Origin: an uncultured Lachnospiraceae bacterium
GTDB taxonomy: Bacteria; Bacillota; Clostridia; Lachnospirales; Lachnospiraceae
NCBI GenBank assembly: GCA_910576535.1
Contig: CAJTKK010000008.1
Location: 1 to 64,000 of the forward strand
Length of the DNA stretch: 64,000 nt
Direction of reading: 5' to 3'
A program made the position numbers and the translations under genes. Shown one piece after another: positions 18,191 through 27,334 of the stretch (the stretch's first letter is position 1; the number at the start of each line of letters is the position of its first letter). The notes beneath the pieces are model-generated. The model saw only the letters and a list, made by a program, of their open reading frames with translations, was not told the DNA's origin and made no database searches.

Positions 18191-18367
18191 TTTTTCTATG
18201 GAAATGAATAAAGGAACATGGTGTCAAAAGCTCTTTTTCCAGGGCTTGACAGTAAGCTGCAAAAAGAATTTGGTCAATCTGTAATCTGTCAAGAAATATT
18301 TCCGGATAGAGCTTTTGACATTTGAACCCTTGCGGGAAAATAAATAATTGATCTATGAAACGCACCT

Positions 18368-19120
18368 TTATTCTATAATTAATCCCACAGGGCAATGATC
18401 GGAACCAAGAATATCGGAATAAATAAGGGCATCTTTTAAATGTTCCTTTAGGATTTGAGATATGAGAAAGTAATCAATACGCCATCCTGCATTTTTAGCC
18501 CGCGCACTGAACCGGTATGACCACCAAGAGTAGGCTCCTTCTTTGTCCGGATAAAAATAACGGAAGGTATCAATAAAACCGGCCTTTGTGATTTCAGTAA
18601 ATTTTTGTCTTTCTTCATCTGTAAAGCCAGCATTCTTCCGGTTTGTTTTTGGATTTTTTAAATCAATTTCCTGATGTGCTACATTTAAGTCGCCGCAAAA
18701 AATTACTGGTTTTTTCATTTCCAGCTTTTTTAAATAAGAAAGAAAATCCTCTTCCCATTTCATGCGGTAAGAAAGCCTTGCCAGCCCGTCCTGGGAATTG
18801 GGAGTGTAGACTGTGATCATATAAAAATTTTCATATTCTAGTGTAATCACTCTTCCTTCATGGTCATGTTCTTCCATACCTATACCATATGAGATGGAAA
18901 TAGGTTCTTTTTTTGTAAAAATGGCAGTTCCTGAATATCCTTTTTTCTCCGCATAATTCCAGTATTGAAAATATCCGGGCAGATCCAGGTCAATCTGACC
19001 TTTTTGCAATTTTGTTTCTTGGATACAGAAAATATCTGCATTTTCTTGGTTAAAAAAATCAATAAAACCTTTACCGGCACAGGCCCGGAGTCCATTTACA
19101 TTCCAGGAAATCAATTTCAT
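18368..19120 (-). CDS. xthA: Exodeoxyribonuclease III / AP endonuclease
   Basis: The 250-residue enzyme belongs to the ExoIII family of base-excision repair, cutting DNA 5' to abasic sites and removing 3' blocks. Motifs are NVNGLRA near residue 7, the metal-binding glutamate in IQETKLQ near 35, CGDLNVAHQEIDL near 142, and the C-terminal SDHCPVGL with catalytic Asp-His near 243. Length is usual for the family. It is monocistronic and transcribed toward the DUF3810 gene; the 177 bases between the two stops show no clear terminator. Confidence 0.95.
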   Translation of the reverse strand: MKLISWNVNGLRACAGKGFIDFFNQENADIFCIQETKLQKGQIDLDLPGYFQYWNYAEKKGYSGTAIFTKKEPISISYGIGMEEHDHEGRVITLEYENFYMITVYTPNSQDGLARLSYRMKWEEDFLSYLKKLEMKKPVIFCGDLNVAHQEIDLKNPKTNRKNAGFTDEERQKFTEITKAGFIDTFRYFYPDKEGAYSWWSYRFSARAKNAGWRIDYFLISQILKEHLKDALIYSDILGSDHCPVGLIIE

Positions 19121-19453
19121 ATTGTAAAGTCCTTTCTATTAATAGAATTAATTTGATATTACATAAATCTTTTTATGGATGTCAAGATAAAGTTTTTCCC
19201 GTTATGGAAAGAAACTTTGAAAGGAGGCGGATAAGTTATGCTTTAAGCAATTTGTTTATCCGGTTTTCCATTTTCCGGGGATGTTGTAAACATTCCAGTA
19301 CATGTAAATTATGAATTCATAAATTTTCAAGATTTTGTTCACAATTTAGACACATTTATGACATAATATGTTTACAGCCCATGAGGAATGAAGAAATACA
19401 TAAGAGTTCTGATTTGGCAGGATAATCATTTATTGATTCAGGAGGAGAGAATT
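19121..19453. promoter_or_regulatory. Divergent region between xthA and the acidic lipoprotein
   Basis: A short hairpin CGGATAA (19228-19234) with TTATCCG (19256-19262) is followed by TTTT. Closer to the lipoprotein lies a weak promoter-like pair, TTCACA near 19338 and CATAAT 18 bases downstream. No gene is visible. GGAGGAG directly before 19454 fixes the lipoprotein start. Confidence 0.4.
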
Positions 19454-19846
19454 ATGAAAAAGAAAGCAGTTATGTTATTGACAGCAGCAGCAACATGCGC
19501 AACATTGATGATGGCTTGCGGAAGTACGCAGGCAGATGCTCCTGCAGCAGAATCCTCTGTAGAGACAGAGACAGAGGTGGAAGATAATGCTGCAGAAGAA
19601 GCAGAAGGTACGGAAACCGAAGCAGAAACAGAGGGTACGGAAGGTACAGAAACCGAAGCAGAAGCAGAAGATAACGCTCCGGCAGAAGATACAGCAAATA
19701 CAGAGGAGGCTGTAGAAGATGAAAATGCAGAAGCTGACGCAGAAATGGAAGCAGCAGAGGATGCAGAAGACAGAGCCGGGGAAGAATCTGAGGTAAGCGC
19801 AGAAACAGAAGAAAATGTAGAAAATACAGAAGAAAAAGCTGAATAA
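19454..19846 (+). CDS. Acidic low-complexity lipoprotein
   Basis: The 130-residue precursor has a lipoprotein signal peptide (MKKKAVMLLT core) with lipobox MMAC, so the mature protein is only about 110 residues. Nearly all of it is Glu, Ala, Thr and Asp, in loosely repeated units such as EGTETEAE. It is expected to be disordered and strongly negative, tethered to the outer face of the membrane. I do not recognise a family; such proteins may act as spacers or cation-binding tethers. GGAGGAG gives the start; an upstream in-frame ATG at 19388 would break the signal peptide. A strong terminator follows. Confidence 0.8.
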   Translation: MKKKAVMLLTAAATCATLMMACGSTQADAPAAESSVETETEVEDNAAEEAEGTETEAETEGTEGTETEAEAEDNAPAEDTANTEEAVEDENAEADAEMEAAEDAEDRAGEESEVSAETEENVENTEEKAE

Positions 19847-19880
19847 AGAAAATCGTCCAGCCTTTGGATCTGAAAAAACT

Positions 19881-19917
19881 TTACCGGACTCCTATTAAGG
19901 GTCCGGTAAGGTTTTTT
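19881..19917. terminator. Bidirectional intrinsic terminator
   Basis: Arms TTACCGGAC (19881-19889) and GTCCGGTAA (19901-19909) are perfect. A T run follows on the plus strand (19912-19917) and an A run precedes, so it can also end the minus-strand SGNH/MBOAT transcript. It lies between the convergent lipoprotein and SGNH genes. Confidence 0.85.
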
Positions 19918-19929
19918 ATTTCATTGGGT

Positions 19930-21024
19930 TCATCCTGTTTTTATGAGATCTTCATAAGGCAATATGAGTTCATGGACGATTTCATAAGCAAGTTTTTTCA
20001 TGCCGGAAAGACGTTCCTTATAATTTTCCCCAGTTAGTCTCTCATTTCCGGCAATGATCTGTTCTGCCATGTATTGATTAATTTCCGGCGAAAAATGCAA
20101 GGTATCCATATAGTTTTCCAGATTTGCAATAATTTCTTTTTTATCCTGAAAATAATATATTTCTACATTATGGTAAGGCAGAAAGGATGCGATGGCTTGT
20201 TCCATATTATAGAGATAGGCTTCCAGATCCCCGGTACGGTATAGATTGTCCCAAAAAAGCATGGAATAGGCGGGGAAAAAAATTTTAAACTGTGTTTCCG
20301 GATGAGCCTCTATTTGTTTTTTTACTAAACTGATATTTGCATCCAATAGTTCCTGATAAAATGTTTTTTCTTTCATAGGCGCAATTTCGGGCGTACGGAT
20401 ATAAAGGCCAAGCGCCATATCCTGGTTAAATTCTTTCCATTGCGCCCAGTTGTAAGAGTTATTGGCGTTATAATCCCCGATGAGGGAATTTGCTATCATA
20501 TAAGGTATTTTTTCAAAGATTACTCCCTTGTTATATAAATATTTTACATCATCAAAAGGATTTTTATTGTATAAATACATAGGGCAGCCTGTTAATTCAT
20601 AAGTAGGGGAAGGATCGGCCGCTAAAGAAGAAGTATCCATACTGTAAAAAATATATTTCAGGTTATGGTTCTCAAATGCCGCATCCAGAAGATAGCATAA
20701 GTCTGCGGTAGCCCCATAAGAACGTACAGCTTTTATTGCAGTGCAGTCAAAGCCTTCGTTAAACCAGCCGTTATCATAATTTTCGGCTACGGAGGAACCT
20801 ACGATCAAGCTATCATAATCAAAGGTTCTTAATGAGCCGATACATTGATATTCTTTGTCAGTAAGAACTGCTTTTAAACCGAACCAGGGTTTATGGTAAT
20901 GAAAAAAGGGATCCATGAGGATAACAATAAATCCTATGAAGATCATAAGAAATAATACTCTCCGAAAAAAATGTTTTACAAAACATTCAGATGGATTTTT
21001 TGGCTTTACAGATGATTTTGACAT
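19930..21024 (-). CDS. SGNH-like acyl-transfer partner protein (AlgJ/DltD-like context)
   Basis: The 364-residue protein has one N-terminal membrane helix (about 22-38) and an extracytoplasmic SGNH-like domain: the serine block SLIVGSSVAEN near residue 72 and a late Asp-x-x-His in YMDTLHFSP. These are the catalytic features of SGNH esterases/acetyltransferases. It starts 36 bases after the MBOAT stop on the same strand. In related systems an MBOAT protein passes acyl groups across the membrane and an SGNH partner attaches them to a polymer. The polymer here is unknown. Confidence 0.8.
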   Translation of the reverse strand: MSKSSVKPKNPSECFVKHFFRRVLFLMIFIGFIVILMDPFFHYHKPWFGLKAVLTDKEYQCIGSLRTFDYDSLIVGSSVAENYDNGWFNEGFDCTAIKAVRSYGATADLCYLLDAAFENHNLKYIFYSMDTSSLAADPSPTYELTGCPMYLYNKNPFDDVKYLYNKGVIFEKIPYMIANSLIGDYNANNSYNWAQWKEFNQDMALGLYIRTPEIAPMKEKTFYQELLDANISLVKKQIEAHPETQFKIFFPAYSMLFWDNLYRTGDLEAYLYNMEQAIASFLPYHNVEIYYFQDKKEIIANLENYMDTLHFSPEINQYMAEQIIAGNERLTGENYKERLSGMKKLAYEIVHELILPYEDLIKTG

Positions 21025-21060
21025 AAAATCTGAAATCCTTTCCCTAATAAATTGTTGATG

Positions 21061-22557
21061 TTAAAAATTAAAGTAAATAAAAGTACTGACTTGTGAAAAG
21101 GAAATGAGGCACCAAATAAACAGGATTACAATATACCAGCAGAATCCCGGGTTATTATCTGCAGTTTCCACGGTCTGCAGGGCATTTTTTCTTGTCAATA
21201 TAAAAGCGCTGACTGCTAATATCAGCAGAAATAATATAACGTATGACAGATTCAGCATACCAGGGGCAAACATGGTAATTACTTGTTTGAATATATAGAA
21301 TTCAGGAATATCCATATTTGCAGCCAGCTTATAAATATAGCCTGTATTTTTGAAAGAAAACAGGTTTTTAAACATTTGAAAAGCGTAAGTCATATTCTGG
21401 CTCCGGAAAAAGAACAAGGATAAATTAAAAAAGGAAAAGGTAAAAAACCATCCCAGCCATCTCGGGATATAAAAACGGGCAGAGGGCTGTTCCCTCGTTC
21501 CTTTGACGCCTATGATGCCGAGATTGTCCCATACAACGAGAAGCCCCTGCATCATACCCCATGCAACATAGGTCCAATTGGCGCCATGCCATAAACCGCT
21601 TAGGGAAAAGATAACCATAGTGTTGAAAATAGTTCTTGTTTTCCCTTTTTTACTGCCCCCTAAAGGGATATAAACATAGGTAATAAAAAAACGGGATAAA
21701 GTAATGTGCCAGCGCTGCCAAAGTTCTTTGACCGAACAGGCTTTATAAGGCGAATAAAAGTTAATGGGAAGCTTAATGTTAAACATATAGCCAAGACCCA
21801 TTGCCATATCGCTGTAACCGCTAAAATCAAAATAAATCTGAAAGGTATAGGAAAGTATGACAAGCAAAGTAGAAGGCGTATCTAAAAAATAAGTCTGCTC
21901 AAAACCGAAATTCGTTGCCAAAGCGAGAGTATCTGCCAGTAGTACTTTTTTTCCTAATCCTAATACGAATAAAGAAATTCCTTTAGCAAAGTTATCTATA
22001 TTAAAATTTCGTTTTTCCAGGTCGTCGAACTGGGGGATGATTTCTTTGTATAATACAATCGGCCCTGCAATGAGCTGGGGGAAAAAAGTGACGAAAGTGA
22101 TATAGTTGGTAAAAGAGTAGTGTTTTGCTTTTCCGGTACAGCGGTCAATGATAAAAGAAAGCTGCTGAAAAGTAAAAAAACTGATTCCAAGGGGAAGGAG
22201 AATATGTTTTAAGTGAAAGTCCGCCCGGAAAAGGTAATTGATATTTTCAATAAAAAAATCAAAATACTTAAAATAAAAAAGAATCGCCAGATTAATGCTT
22301 ATTCCGGCAAACAATCCTATCCGTGCTGTTAGCTTTGTTCTGGAAAAAGTGAATAAATAACTGATAAAGTAATTGATAAGAATACTGGCAATAATGATAA
22401 AAAGATAATAGGTATTAAAATAACCATAGAACCATAAGGACATTCCAGTTAAAAATACCTTTGCCGTTTCATATTTTTTTATCCGGTTAAGCGAATACCA
22501 TCCGAAGAGGGCAAGAGGAAGAAAAATAAAAATAAAAATGTAGGAATTAAAAAGCAT
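21061..22557 (-). CDS. MBOAT-family O-acyltransferase
   Basis: This 498-residue multi-spanning protein opens with the MBOAT pattern MLFNSYIFIFIFLPL and carries ELWQRWHITLSRF (His284) and SGLWHGANWTYVAWG (His324), the conserved histidines of AlgI/DltB-like acyltransferases. It has about eleven membrane helices. It probably moves acetyl groups from a cytoplasmic donor to a cell-wall or exported glycan, with the SGNH protein downstream as partner. No dlt genes or alginate genes are nearby, so neither D-alanylation nor alginate is indicated; O-acetylation of a wall polymer is more likely. Confidence 0.92.
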   Translation of the reverse strand: MLFNSYIFIFIFLPLALFGWYSLNRIKKYETAKVFLTGMSLWFYGYFNTYYLFIIIASILINYFISYLFTFSRTKLTARIGLFAGISINLAILFYFKYFDFFIENINYLFRADFHLKHILLPLGISFFTFQQLSFIIDRCTGKAKHYSFTNYITFVTFFPQLIAGPIVLYKEIIPQFDDLEKRNFNIDNFAKGISLFVLGLGKKVLLADTLALATNFGFEQTYFLDTPSTLLVILSYTFQIYFDFSGYSDMAMGLGYMFNIKLPINFYSPYKACSVKELWQRWHITLSRFFITYVYIPLGGSKKGKTRTIFNTMVIFSLSGLWHGANWTYVAWGMMQGLLVVWDNLGIIGVKGTREQPSARFYIPRWLGWFFTFSFFNLSLFFFRSQNMTYAFQMFKNLFSFKNTGYIYKLAANMDIPEFYIFKQVITMFAPGMLNLSYVILFLLILAVSAFILTRKNALQTVETADNNPGFCWYIVILFIWCLISFSQVSTFIYFNF

Positions 22558-22930
22558 AGATAGTATAGTACCTTTCCTGCGTATTTTTTAAATTCACGTC
22601 AATTGCTGCCGTTCGTATGATCGTTAACTGCCGCCTCTAACGTTCATACTATTTGGGCGTTCGTTTAATGTGCGGGTATATTTCCCCTGCTAATGCTCAT
22701 TATATCATAGTCTAAACGGGATTCATAACAATTATTGGCAGGAATAGGGAATATTTATACTTTATTCATCCGTTTAAATTGGGATAAGTTTTATAAAATG
22801 GGAAATAATGAAAAGAGAAACAAGGGTTTTTATGATGCATTTTTATAGGCAGTGAATAAATGAGCTTTGTCTGTAAAATTATCTGACGGCAGGCATGGGG
22901 CGGCCGGGTTTAGGATGAATGGAGGAGATT
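22558..22930. promoter_or_regulatory. Divergent region upstream of MBOAT and DUF4358 genes
   Basis: On the minus strand a TATAAT -10 lies at 22704-22699 without a strong -35. Between it and the MBOAT start sits an imperfect inverted repeat, GTATGATCGTTA (22615-22626) and TAACGTTCATAC (22638-22649), which would be in the 5' leader of the MBOAT mRNA. On the plus strand GGAGGA precedes the DUF4358 start. No gene is visible in the 373 bases. Confidence 0.45.
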
Positions 22931-23551
22931 ATGAGAAAACATACATGTTTTACGGCGTTATTAGCATCTGTGGGCATATGGGTTTTATTTCTTTTCACGA
23001 TAACAGGATGCGGAGAAGAACAGGTGTCGGATTCTAATACCAATAGTGTGGAGAACGTAAGGCGCAATAGCACAAACGGAGAGGAAGAAGGCAATGCTTA
23101 TATTCCTATGAAAGAAATTAAAAAAGAGGTTGTGAAGATTTTAGGAGAGAACTACTGGCCGGATAAACAGCTTACGATAGAGGAACTGGAAACGGAGACT
23201 GGAATCAAAGAGGAAATGATTGATGATTATCTGGCGGAAAAGTTGAATGTAGAAACGGATATTGATGCAATGATTATTTTGAAGGTGAAGCCGGAGTATC
23301 TGGAAGAAATAGAAATGCTCCTGAATGAATATAGGGAAGCGCTGATGGTAAAATTTAAAGACCGTCCTCAGGAATTAGGAAAGGTGCAGGCATCCAGAAT
23401 TGAGGTGATCGACAGATATATTTGTTTTGTGCAGCTTGGGGCGGATACCAGAATGGCAGCGGAAAAAGGGGATGAAGAAGTGCTTGCTTTATGCCAGCAG
23501 GAAAATGAGCGTGCGCTGGATAGGATAGAAAAGACGATATTGAACCAGTAG
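22931..23551 (+). CDS. DUF4358-type lipoprotein
   Basis: The 206-residue protein has a lipoprotein signal sequence with lipobox ITGC, a short acidic linker, then a domain of about 140 residues resembling DUF4358. The pattern LMVKFKDRPQEL... followed by RYICFVQLGADT is what I recall for these surface lipoproteins of clostridia. Function is unknown. The start is set by GGAGGA at 22921 and the MRKHTCF opening; a start at 22919 would include this ribosome site. It is followed by a separate promoter for the HAD gene. Confidence 0.75.
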   Translation: MRKHTCFTALLASVGIWVLFLFTITGCGEEQVSDSNTNSVENVRRNSTNGEEEGNAYIPMKEIKKEVVKILGENYWPDKQLTIEELETETGIKEEMIDDYLAEKLNVETDIDAMIILKVKPEYLEEIEMLLNEYREALMVKFKDRPQELGKVQASRIEVIDRYICFVQLGADTRMAAEKGDEEVLALCQQENERALDRIEKTILNQ

Positions 23552-23567
23552 AAAGGGGGATATGCTA

Positions 23568-23596
23568 TTGCTTGCGGCAGTTCCATGAGGTATAAT
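23568..23596 (+). promoter_or_regulatory. SigA-type promoter for the HAD/DUF362 genes
   Basis: TTGCTT at 23568-23573 and TATAAT at 23591-23596 are 17 bases apart. The start codon of the HAD gene is 41 bases past the -10. Confidence 0.65.
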
Positions 23597-23637
23597 AATT
23601 TAGGCTCTTAAATTATACAGAAAGGCATGGAAACATT

Positions 23638-24294
23638 ATGACAAATGCGATTGTATTTGATATGGATGGCGTGTTGTTCGATACGGAAAGAATAAGCTAT
23701 GAGTGCTGGGAAGAAGTAGGCTCGGCCATGGGGCTGGGTGATCTAAGCAAAGGGCTGAAAGGATGTGTGGGGTTGAACCATGCGGATGCGGAAGCTTTGA
23801 TGCATAATCTTTATGGGGAAAACTTCCCTTTTGAAGAATTCAGCGAGACAGTACATGCCCTTATGAAACGCCGTTTTCTGGAGGAAGGCATTCCTTTAAA
23901 GGAGGGCGTAAGGGAGATTTTAGATTATTTAACAGAAAACGGCTATATCGTAGGGCTTGCATCTTCCACTGGCAGGGAAAGCGTTATGCATCATCTTGAG
24001 GAAGCAGGGCTGACTGGCTATTTCCAGGCGGTGATTACCGGGGATATGGTAGAACATAGCAAGCCAAGGCCGGATATTTATTTGAAAGCGTGTGAGGAAC
24101 TGGGGGTATCGCCGGCGAACGCGGCTGCTATTGAAGATTCCCCTAATGGGATACGTTCGGCGTATAGGGCGGGGATGAAACCGGTTATGGTGCCGGATCT
24201 GATAGAACCCACGGCGGAAATAGAAGCAATGCTTTACGGTAAGTTCTATTCTCTGCTTGATGTGCTGGATTATATAAAAAACAGAAACCGGTAA
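23638..24294 (+). CDS. HAD-superfamily phosphatase (beta-phosphoglucomutase-like)
   Basis: This 218-residue cytoplasmic HAD enzyme has motif I FDMDGVLFDTE (residues 7-17, nucleophile Asp8), motif II in ASSTGRES, the lysine in HSKPRPD near 141, and motif IV AIEDSPNGIRS near 161. The helical cap inserted after motif I is typical of beta-phosphoglucomutase-like sugar-phosphate phosphatases. The exact substrate cannot be deduced. It is followed 83 bases later by the DUF362 gene in the same direction. Confidence 0.9.
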   Translation: MTNAIVFDMDGVLFDTERISYECWEEVGSAMGLGDLSKGLKGCVGLNHADAEALMHNLYGENFPFEEFSETVHALMKRRFLEEGIPLKEGVREILDYLTENGYIVGLASSTGRESVMHHLEEAGLTGYFQAVITGDMVEHSKPRPDIYLKACEELGVSPANAAAIEDSPNGIRSAYRAGMKPVMVPDLIEPTAEIEAMLYGKFYSLLDVLDYIKNRNR

Positions 24295-24377
24295 ATCTAT
24301 GCATGGATGCAAATTCACGGCAGATGCATGAAAACTTATATCATAAATTGCCCCATTTGGGCAGGACGGAGGTACAT

Positions 24378-25484
24378 ATGGCAGCATCAAAAGTATATTA
24401 TGCAAACATGAGGACATCGTTTTATGAAAATCTTCCTCAAAAGCTGGAACGGCTTATAAAAACGGCAGGGATTGGAGAAATTGATTTTGAAAAAAAATAT
24501 GCGGCAATCAAAATCCATTTCGGCGAGCCTGGGAATTTGGCATATCTCAGGCCGAATTATGCATCCGTGGTAGTAAGGGTAATTAAAGAACTGGGCGGCA
24601 AGGCATTTTTGACAGATTGCAATACATTATATGTAGGTGGAAGGAAGAATGCCCTGGATCATATGGATGCCGCTTATGAAAATGGTTTTTCCCCGTTTTC
24701 CACAGGATGCCATGTAATCATTGGTGACGGATTAAAAGGGACGGATGAGGTATTGGTGCCAGTGGAAGGCGGCGAATATGTGAAGGAAGCGAAAATTGGC
24801 AGGGCGATAATGGATGCGGACATATTTATCACTTTGAACCATTTTAAAGGGCATGAAGCCACCGGGTTTGGAGGCGCCCTTAAAAATATAGGAATGGGCT
24901 GCGGATCCAGAGCCGGAAAGATGGAAATGCACAGCGCCGGGAAGCCCCATGTGGATCAGGAAGCATGTATAGGCTGCGGGCGGTGTTCCAAGATATGCGC
25001 TCATAAAGCGGCAGAGGTATTTAATAAAAAGGCGGAAATTAATCATGACAAATGTGTAGGCTGCGGACGGTGTATCGGCGTCTGTCCTATGGATGCCGTG
25101 AAGCCGGCTGCGGACGAGTCGAATGATATTTTAAACAGGAAGATTACCGAATACAGTAAAGCAGTCATCCAGGGAAGGCCTCATTTTCATATTAGTCTGG
25201 TAATTGACGTATCGCCTAATTGTGACTGCCATGCGGAGAATGATATCCCCATGGTGCCTGATGTGGGCATGTTTGCGTCTTTTGACCCTGTAGCGTTGGA
25301 TGTAGCTTGTGCGGATGCAGTAAATAAGCAGCCAATTATTGCGGATAGCCAGTTGGACCGTATGCCTCACGTGCATCATGACCATTTTATGGATTCGGCC
25401 CCGCAGACGAACTGGAAATCTATGATAGAACATGCGGTAAAAATCGGCATAGGGAATGCGAAATATGAACTGATTGAGATTTAA
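24378..25484 (+). CDS. DUF362 protein with two 4Fe-4S clusters
   Basis: The 368-residue protein combines a DUF362 domain (about 1-180, with KIHFGEPGN and LTDCNTLYVGGRKNA) with two ferredoxin-type motifs, CIGCGRCSKIC near residue 199 and CVGCGRCIGVCP near 226, and ends in further DUF362 sequence. Such proteins are common in anaerobes and probably take part in cytoplasmic electron transfer, but the reaction is unknown. GGAGGT at 24368 fixes the ATG at 24378; the earlier ATG at 24303 has no ribosome site. A weak hairpin (CCGCTG/CAGCGG, 25494-25524) lies between this gene and the convergent C39-like gene. Confidence 0.9.
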   Translation: MAASKVYYANMRTSFYENLPQKLERLIKTAGIGEIDFEKKYAAIKIHFGEPGNLAYLRPNYASVVVRVIKELGGKAFLTDCNTLYVGGRKNALDHMDAAYENGFSPFSTGCHVIIGDGLKGTDEVLVPVEGGEYVKEAKIGRAIMDADIFITLNHFKGHEATGFGGALKNIGMGCGSRAGKMEMHSAGKPHVDQEACIGCGRCSKICAHKAAEVFNKKAEINHDKCVGCGRCIGVCPMDAVKPAADESNDILNRKITEYSKAVIQGRPHFHISLVIDVSPNCDCHAENDIPMVPDVGMFASFDPVALDVACADAVNKQPIIADSQLDRMPHVHHDHFMDSAPQTNWKSMIEHAVKIGIGNAKYELIEI

Positions 25485-25544
25485 AGGGAAAAACCGCTGT
25501 AAAAACCGGCTTGTGCGGCAGCGGCAAAAAGAAGCGTCTCTTGA

Positions 25545-26225
25545 TTATTTTTGAATTCCGATTAAAGATATTCCTTTTGCCTTGCCGCCATTGATATTTT
25601 GTATCAGGACGCTAAGAGATGGATAGGGGCCTACGGTCTTTCCGTTACAGTATACATTATGGGCTATGTACATGTCGTCTGCCTTGGATATATGTACAGT
25701 GTGGATTTCTTTCCTGATATCGTTTCTATCGTTGTACATGGTTAAAATCAGACTTGGATATGCTTTTGAGAGCGTGTCGAAGTCTTTTTCTTTTGTCGAA
25801 AGCAGGACATGAAATCCCTGGGATTCCATAAAATCTTTAAGAGCCTTGGGGGCTGTGCCGAATTTGCCGTTAAGGGCCATCCCGTCCTTTTCAAAATGGG
25901 CAATTAAATCCGGTAAATCCATAAAGGGATGTTCTAAAAGACTATATAAAGCATTGTATACAGCAAATACTTCGCAGCCGGAAAATTGCATAGTAGCTTT
26001 TCCATAAACCATATCGGTATAATTGTTCTGATCTTCAATGTATCCGTGGCTTCTGGAAACGGCATCCGCATGGTTGGAAAAATTCTGCCGGTTAATGGAC
26101 AGATTCTTTTTCCATTGGCTTCTCATAAGTTTCTGTATTCCGCGGAGAAGTTCATAAAAGACAATAATAGTGCGGTTATTTATCCGTTGGGGGATAAAAG
26201 AAAATAACATCCGGTTTAAGCTCAT
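25545..26225 (-). CDS. C39-like cysteine-peptidase-fold protein coupled to murG
   Basis: The 226-residue protein has a possible papain-like catalytic arrangement: Cys84 in QFSGCEVFAVYNAL at the head of a helix, then EIHTVHIS with two histidines and a following acidic/aromatic strand, as in C39-type bacterial peptidases. It lacks a signal peptide. The ATG overlaps the murG stop by four bases (ATGA), so translation is coupled to murG. That makes a role in wall precursor or peptide processing plausible, but no such link is established. Members of this fold can also be inactive. Family assignment is tentative. Confidence 0.6.
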   Translation of the reverse strand: MSLNRMLFSFIPQRINNRTIIVFYELLRGIQKLMRSQWKKNLSINRQNFSNHADAVSRSHGYIEDQNNYTDMVYGKATMQFSGCEVFAVYNALYSLLEHPFMDLPDLIAHFEKDGMALNGKFGTAPKALKDFMESQGFHVLLSTKEKDFDTLSKAYPSLILTMYNDRNDIRKEIHTVHISKADDMYIAHNVYCNGKTVGPYPSLSVLIQNINGGKAKGISLIGIQK

Positions 26226-27289
26226 GACAAAGTATCCTCCAGCAGATTAACAATTGTTTTTATGGAATTTAACTGATTGCTTTTACTCATGGCTTCAATA
26301 TAGGTTTGTCTTGTAAAGTAAAGTTCATGGGCCTTTTCCACCAGCAGGTCTTCCGTGAGGTAATCTTCGTCAATAACCATGCTGAATCCCTGGGATTCAA
26401 AAGATTTGGCGTTTAAAATCTGATCTCCCCTGCTGCTATGGGCAGAAAGGGGAATGAGCAGATTGGGCTTTTTCAAGGCAAGTAATTCGCAGATAGAATT
26501 AGCCCCTGCCCTGGATATGACAATATCGGCCATAGCAAAGATATCTTTTAATTCTGATTTTACATATTCAAATTGTTTATATCCTTCAATCTGCAGCATT
26601 AAATTATCCACTTTATCTTTCCCGCAGATATGAACTACCTGAAAATCTTCCAGAAGCTGCGGCAGTGCGTCACGTATTGTTTTATTTATGGCCTCTGCGC
26701 CTAAGCTTCCTCCAATTACCATAATGACCGGTTTATTGGATGTAAATTTGCATATATCGTACGCTGCAATTTTATTGCCTCTGGCAAGCTCTTCCCGGAT
26801 GGGGGAGCCGGTAAGGACGGCTTTTCCCTCTGGAAGCATGGGGATTGTTTCCGGAAAATTACAGCAAACTTTTTCTGCCACAGGAATACATAGCTTGTTG
26901 GCAAGCCCTGGCGTCATATCCGATTCGTGGATAATGCATGGAATTTCTAAAGAGGCAGCGGCCCGTACGACAGGGACGCTGACAAAGCCGCCTTTGGAAA
27001 AGACAATATCCGGTTGTATCTGTTTCAGATATTTTCTGGCTTCTCCATATCCTTTCATCACACGGAAAGGATCGGTAAAGTTTTTCGGGTCAAAATACCG
27101 GCGGAATTTACCAGTTGCAATACCATAATAGGGTATATCAAAATCAGAAATTAATTTCTTTTCAATTCCTTCATAAGAACCTATATAATATATTTCATAA
27201 TTTAATTCTCTAAGTTTTGGTATTAAAGCAATATTCGGGGTTACATGGCCGGCTGTTCCGCCACCGGTAAGAACAATTTTCTTTGCCAT
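26222..27289 (-). CDS. murG: UDP-GlcNAc: undecaprenyl-PP-MurNAc-pentapeptide GlcNAc transferase
   Basis: MurG adds GlcNAc to lipid I to make lipid II on the cytoplasmic membrane face. The 355-residue sequence has the glycine-rich N-terminal loop TGGGTAGHVTPN (residues 8-19), the second lobe motif VIGGSLGAEAIN and the acceptor/donor region ISRAGANSICELLALKKP near 255. Family length is normal. It stands outside a dcw cluster: neither mraY nor ftsW is nearby, and the partner is instead a C39-like protein. A second murG elsewhere cannot be excluded. The TSCPD gene is 45 bases upstream on the same strand. Confidence 0.95.
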   Translation of the reverse strand: MAKKIVLTGGGTAGHVTPNIALIPKLRELNYEIYYIGSYEGIEKKLISDFDIPYYGIATGKFRRYFDPKNFTDPFRVMKGYGEARKYLKQIQPDIVFSKGGFVSVPVVRAAASLEIPCIIHESDMTPGLANKLCIPVAEKVCCNFPETIPMLPEGKAVLTGSPIREELARGNKIAAYDICKFTSNKPVIMVIGGSLGAEAINKTIRDALPQLLEDFQVVHICGKDKVDNLMLQIEGYKQFEYVKSELKDIFAMADIVISRAGANSICELLALKKPNLLIPLSAHSSRGDQILNAKSFESQGFSMVIDEDYLTEDLLVEKAHELYFTRQTYIEAMSKSNQLNSIKTIVNLLEDTLS

Positions 27290-27334
27290 TTATAATGCCT
27301 CCAGATTCCTTTTTCTTGTTTTATGAAAAGGTGT

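Noticed and set aside
24303..24377. Longer N-terminus for the DUF362 protein
   Set aside because: GGAGGT lies just before 24378 and the extra residues do not resemble the family.
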